NCBI GenBank assembly: GCA_009192285.1
Contig: CM018607.1
Coordinates: 248,001-312,000 of the forward strand
Direction: 5' to 3'
DNA: 64,000 nt
DNA from: Morchella semilibera
Lineage: Eukaryota; Ascomycota; Pezizomycetes; Pezizales; Morchellaceae
The notes under the pieces are model-generated. The model was not told the origin of the DNA. It made no database searches and saw only the letters and a list, made by a program, of their open reading frames with translations. Position numbers and translations under genes: made by a program. Within the stretch, counting starts at the first letter, position 1. Every line of letters starts with the position of its first letter. This document shows positions 59,891 to 64,000 of this stretch, piece by piece.

Positions 59891-60412
59891 CATATATGCG
59901 GGGCTAGCTCGTGTTTTCCTTCCGTTTGTAAAAGCAACCGCTATTTGCTGTGCGTTTGCGCGCCAAGTCCGGAATTTAGTATGGTAGTGTCATAATAGAT
60001 CGAGAAACTAGAAGAAGGCCTGAGAAGGCAGCTAAAGACAGGATTCGTAACAGCTTAAGAGTGATAAAGATCGATTCGCCGGATCTCCATAGGTCTCTAA
60101 CTCTAACCCTAATCCTCAAACCGTATTTTCTGCTTCCTATCTTTTTAGTTGGCGGGCTGTGGGATTGGAGGAGCTGGAAAGGGCTTTATTAGGCCTGATT
60201 CGGATCAATTCGGGGGCAATTTAGGGTCTGTTGCAAAAGTGGGGGCTTGACCAGCACATACTTGTATGGCGTAGTTGCTTGTGCAGCAAGGATGAAAGAG
60301 TCGACAGTCAGCGGAGAGAAAGAAACTGCTCGTCTTTTAGTGGGTTGTTCTGTTGCTCTAAGGCTATGGTAGATTGCTCCACCAACACCCATTTTTGGGT
60401 ACGATTGATTTT

Positions 60413-60556
60413 TATACTCGTTTACCACGAAAAGAACCAGAAAACTCAGTTGCTCAGGGCAAGGATAGTTTGAATGGGCTGGCGATGGTCTCTCCTACAA
60501 ATCATCCCTGTTTCAGTCACCTGCATTTTCCGGTTCTTTTCGTGGTAAACGAGTAT
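60413..60556. mobile_element. MITE-like hairpin, 144 bp
   Basis: ATACTCGTTTACCACGAAAA on the left, TTTTCGTGGTAAACGAGTAT on the right; pairing of about 30 bp. Confidence 0.8.
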
Positions 60557-60765
60557 GTTGAGCTGTATCCCTACATGCTCTGTGCTAGGATCTGGCGGGG
60601 GCTTCGGGTGACGCGGTGTATATCACGATCAAAGGGTTCATCGCCTTTAAAGCATTCACTCTCCAAAATATGGTGCGGCGCGTCTTAAAGGTGACATGCC
60701 GGTATCTCAGTTGGAACAATCTTGGCCACTCCGGTTGCTTATGAACCAATAAGAGCATTAGATTC

Positions 60766-60917
60766 TAGCCATACTACCGCAAAAACTCGAAAAATTGGCT
60801 ATCTCCGGCCAGGGATTACCTCCTTCACGATTGATTGAAGGGCGTAGATCAGGTCTGGTTATAGCAATTTTGATCTCATATCCATAGCCAATTTTTCGGG
60901 TAATGGCGGTATGGCTA
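60766..60917. mobile_element. MITE-like hairpin, 152 bp
   Basis: TAGCCATACTACCGC ... AAAAATTGGCTAT on the left, ATAGCCAATTTTT ... GCGGTATGGCTA on the right. Confidence 0.8.
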
Positions 60918-60974
60918 AAAACTAAATCCTGGCTGCAATCCTATAGTGTTGGGGTGTAAGTGGGTATCCCCTGA

Positions 60975-61139
60975 GCTGTTAGGACTTGCAGATTCCAGGA
61001 CTTCCTATTTCAGTAATAATAGTCCCACTTTTTGCTAACAAACGCCAACAATCTCTGACAAACACCCATAGAAAGTTACGGGCCCAGTAACTTTGCCACA
61101 GCCCGAACAGGAAGTCCTGGATTCTGCGAGTCTCACCAG
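60975..61139. mobile_element. MITE-like hairpin, about 165 bp
   Basis: GATTCCAGGACTTCCT on the left and AGGAAGTCCTGGATTC on the right, with weaker pairing outward (GCTGTTAGGACT / AGTCTCACCAGC). Confidence 0.7.
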
Positions 61140-61433
61140 CCCAGGGAATAATACTGTTTACTTCTTGGCGCTTTTTACATACAAAAAATAGGTAGATGCC
61201 ATCCCTTATAACCTGATATAACTTGCTATGTTAGATTTTTGATGTCTTGTTTTGTTGAAAAGTCATAAGCGATCCGATTTGCGTCATTAACTTGCGCGGC
61301 ACCATAGCTGCTAGAACACTTGAGCTCGATCTCGGAGGTAGTACAATCATGAGGTATTTTAGCCGCTACTATCTCAAGAACGGCCTCGCTAACTCTCATT
61401 TTCCTGCAGCCCATTCTACCACAGGTCTTGTAT

Positions 61434-61580
61434 TAGAGGGTTTTAGCTACGCCATTTGAACAGAGAGTCGGACAGGTTGAACAGAAATTCTAGCTGTTTT
61501 AGGCAAAGACACAAGGATTTAGCCAATAGGAGGTGCAGGACTTTCTGTCTAAGTCGACTTTGTGTAGCTAAAACTCTCTA
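61434..61580. mobile_element. MITE-like hairpin, 147 bp
   Basis: TAGAGGGTTTTAGCTAC on the left, GTAGCTAAAACTCTCTA on the right. Ends in TA. Confidence 0.75.
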
Positions 61581-61764
61581 TTTGTATAGTACAATCGTTC
61601 AGAGGGTAAGGACAGACGGACACTGGGTGTTGGCGGACAGATTCTAAATATAAGATAGAAATAGCCAAACTTCCTTTTAATATTTTTCATTTGTTGAAAC
61701 CCCCTCTTCGTCAACACTCAACGCCGCCCTCACCCCATGAATTTTGTTCTTAGCTACATCGTAC

Positions 61765-61850
61765 TACATGCAGCCAGAAGCTATGGCAAAGATTTCTCAC
61801 CCTCTCTCCCTGCCCCATCCCCTCAGCTACATACAGAAAGGTGAAAGAAT
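61765..61850 (-). repeat. Dispersed repeat R1, partial
   Basis: GCAGCCAGAAGCTATGGCAA followed by a pyrimidine-rich CCCTCTCTCCCTGCC block. Confidence 0.45.
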
Positions 61851-61968
61851 ACTATTCAATCTTACCCAATCTGATTAAGCTCTCTTCTCCCTCCTAAAAG
61901 CCGCTAATAGGTAGTGATAGGCACAAGACAACAGGAGACAAGACTTGGACGGGTCATTTCTTGTCTTG

Positions 61969-62074
61969 TACCAGGTGTTGAGGGTAAGTGATCAGAATCT
62001 GATAAGTGAATGTTGCGGTGGATACGTGTAAATTCTCTCATCAGATCCTGATCACTTTTCGCTACACCCTAGTA
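61969..62074. mobile_element. MITE-like hairpin, 106 bp (diverged arms)
   Basis: AGTGATCAGAATCTGAT on the left, ATCAGATCCTGATCACTT on the right, with imperfect pairing out to TACCAGGTGT / ACACCCTAGTA. Confidence 0.65.
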
Positions 62075-62144
62075 CATTTTCATTCTGGTTGCGAAAGTCT
62101 TGGGACAAGGGCTCAAACCCGAGACCTCATCGTCATCACAACGA

Positions 62145-62320
62145 GCAAAAACCCTAACCCTGACCTTTAAGGTTTGTGATGTTTATTCATTTATACTTCA
62201 TACATGCATAGAATCCGTAGGTATGACAACCGCCCCTTTCCCTCTTCGCCGAGTTAGTGACGTACTTTTCCTCGTTGATGGGAAAAGAATATAAATCACT
62301 AAACCAAGAAAAGAAAAAGG
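62145..62320 (-). repeat. Dispersed repeat R1 arm with telomere-like pair
   Basis: AAACCCTAACCCTGA, then ACTTCATACATGCATAGAAT, GGTATGACAACC, a pyrimidine-rich block and AACCAAGAAAAGAAAAAGG. The order matches the right arm of the foldback element at 50.57-50.70 kb. Confidence 0.55.
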
Positions 62321-62441
62321 CTATCCCAAAGGACCAAGCTTATGTAAGTGTTTCCCCTTCTGACCCCCCCCCCCGGTTTCCTCTCCCCGCTTTCGCCGTT
62401 TTCCCACAGTATTACTTGCTCTCTAACCTCCCCCATCCATA

Positions 62442-62777
62442 CTATAAGTCCATCTGCACCCTTCTCCCCTGCTTCTTCCTTTCCTCATTCACACGTCTTC
62501 GATCGCGATAGGCTTTCCATATATCGAGGGCTGCTTCGTTTTCGCGTAGCAAGGCCTTCATATCTGTATGTGGTGGGTGTCGCGCCCTAGCTTCTTCCGT
62601 ATATTCGCGCTCGCTAGGGATGTATTTGGCGTTTTGCTCCTCCGCTCCCCATTCACACTCTAGGTCATGTGTCTCCCTTATCCTACGGGGGTATTCGTTG
62701 CAGATGATTTGTCCCGTTGTAAAAAAACTTGTAATATCAGAATTTGGTGATGCAAAAAAAGTCCTGTCCTGCCTCAT
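62442..62777 (-). CDS. Possible gene 3' part, charged helical protein
   Basis: A 111-codon frame from ATG 62777 (MRQDRTFFASPNSDITSF). It is open further upstream to about 62846, so this may be the last exon of a longer gene. Features: a TFFASPNSDI segment, TGQIICNEYP, an acidic middle and a strongly charged C-terminal helix (WKAYRDRRRVNEERKKQGRR). The amino-acid use is protein-like, unlike most frames nearby, but no family is recognised and there is no second exon I can place. Confidence 0.4.
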   Translation of the reverse strand: MRQDRTFFASPNSDITSFFTTGQIICNEYPRRIRETHDLECEWGAEEQNAKYIPSEREYTEEARARHPPHTDMKALLRENEAALDIWKAYRDRRRVNEERKKQGRRVQMDL

Positions 62778-62849
62778 CTTACTATCCCCCTGGCCTCGTC
62801 TTGTTTTGCCGCAAGTCTCGGACCTTATGTGGACTATGGTGCACAAAAC

Positions 62850-64000
62850 GGCTTGAAATGGCTCCTCTCATGGTGGGTGGCCGTTTTTCAGAGGAAAACT
62901 ACGATATCAAATGAATTACATGGAAATGCTCTTGTTCATATATCACTAGAACGCCCATACACCGATGTTTAGCTCACCACTAGATGGAAGCCGCCCAAAG
63001 AATGGGAGGTAAGTTCCAGCAAGGAGAGAGAAAGCTATAATGACATACCAATACGAGAGCACGAGTATTGAATTGGTGCCTAAAATACATCCTAGGTCCG
63101 GGTCCGGCGGGTATCTGAAAAGCCTGCTATATATTTTTAATTTATACAAACCAAAATACAAAATAATACAAAGTTGGTTGCGGGTGTTAAGCTAGGAAGG
63201 GAATAATTCCAGGAGCTGGTTTAATTAAGATATTAGACCTAGCTGGATCCTGGAGCGTAAGCATGTATGTAATAACCTTGGTACCTGGCTATTCTGCAAC
63301 TTTTAACCACGGCGATAAGATCGAGTGACAGCTCGTGACGCGGATTACTCATGAGTCGTATGAATAGAACTGTTTAGCTGCGGGGGGAATGGTGTAGTCT
63401 AACAATATGTTACAAGCTAGAATATCTGACAGACTTCTTTGGGGAGTGGGCGTGGGGTGTTAAGGGTGATATGAGAGGCTGTGAACTGAGATGTCTTGAG
63501 GGGAATGATTCAACTACAGGATAGGTAAGGATACTCTTGTATTATCGGACTAGCCTCAATATCTGGAGATTACAATTTGAAACCAAAAGATGCTACGGAC
63601 TCCATGTATAAAGGTATGCACGGGAAGATTATTATCCCCAAGGATTGTTGGGAACAGATAGTATTACCCCTAAGTGGCTCTCTGTATATATACTAGATAT
63701 GTGGTTGAGTGATAACAGAGTTTGGTAGGAGGAAATGTTGCAACATGCACATATTAGGTCCCAGGTCTGTGCCCTGACGAATGAGACGTCCTATACATTT
63801 GTCTGTCCGATAGCACGCTCTCACGAGTGGATTAGCATATCGCCAAGGCAGAGTTTATGGTATCGGTTTTGTGTGGATTATTTAATATCTATATGATAAT
63901 TATTTTACCTTAAGAGACACGAGCTAGATAGATAGAAACAAAGCTCAATAGCATTGGGAACAGCTCTCCCCCCCTCTTAAGACTTATCAATTCCTTAACT
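62850..64000. other. Gene-free stretch
   Basis: AT-rich flank with no gene, repeat pair or RNA recognised. Confidence 0.4.

Larger units (their letters stand above)
56350..60400. other. Gene-free stretch with simple repeats
   Basis: TTTA-rich run at 57836-57895 followed by a G-run; ATCG run at 57602; GGGAGCAGCGGT times three at 58380-58415; a 23-bp duplication GCTCGTGAGGGGCACAGACAG at 59845-59890; telomere-like pieces at 58001 and 60101. The minus frame 58839-59267 is unsupported. Confidence 0.45.

Overview
The window looks like accessory, gene-poor DNA from a filamentous ascomycete. The reasons are: short GT-AG introns (about 43-75 nt) with good splice sites, TATA boxes 40-110 bp upstream of the genes, a fungal-type NACHT NLR, a fungal pogo-family transposase and many short inverted-repeat elements. 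The heavy load of MITE-like elements and the protein families suggest a Pezizomycetes/truffle-like genome, but that placement is only an impression. No rRNA, certain tRNA, CRISPR or prophage was seen.

Layout. 0.4-0.95 kb: small beta-trefoil-like gene (minus). 4.3-7.6 kb: a MITE beside a dead pogo-type transposon with long TIRs, whose transposase is split by two related insertions. 8.06-8.61 kb: second beta-trefoil-like gene. 9-15 kb: repeats and MITEs only. 15.98-22.86 kb: a very large NLR (SesB-like alpha/beta hydrolase, NACHT, about 36 ankyrin-like repeat units, C-terminal membrane helix) with three apparent reading-frame lesions. 23.3-25.1 kb: two divergent genes for helical proteins of unknown function. 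29.0-31.4 kb: an eight-exon uncharacterised gene (minus). 34.7 kb: coiled-coil gene. 36.2-36.6 kb: small secreted cysteine-rich protein (minus). 39-51 kb: repeat-rich, including a TIR element that carries a tRNA-like sequence (two copies), the third beta-trefoil-like gene (42.1-42.6 kb) and a 0.9 kb foldback element with a MITE inside it. 51.2-52.8 kb: decayed protein kinase. 55.9-56.3 kb: small two-exon gene. 60.4-62.1 kb: five different hairpin elements packed together. 62.4-62.8 kb: possible gene end (minus).

How the parts may relate. The NLR has the domain order of fungal allorecognition/immunity receptors: hydrolase effector, NACHT switch, repeat sensor. The C-terminal membrane helix is unusual. 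The three beta-trefoil-like genes share an intron position and three Trp-ending segments, so they form one dispersed family; cytosolic fungal beta-trefoils are often defence lectins or protease inhibitors. Together with the secreted Cys-rich protein this is consistent with a fast-evolving interaction/defence region, but no functional link between these genes is shown by the sequence.
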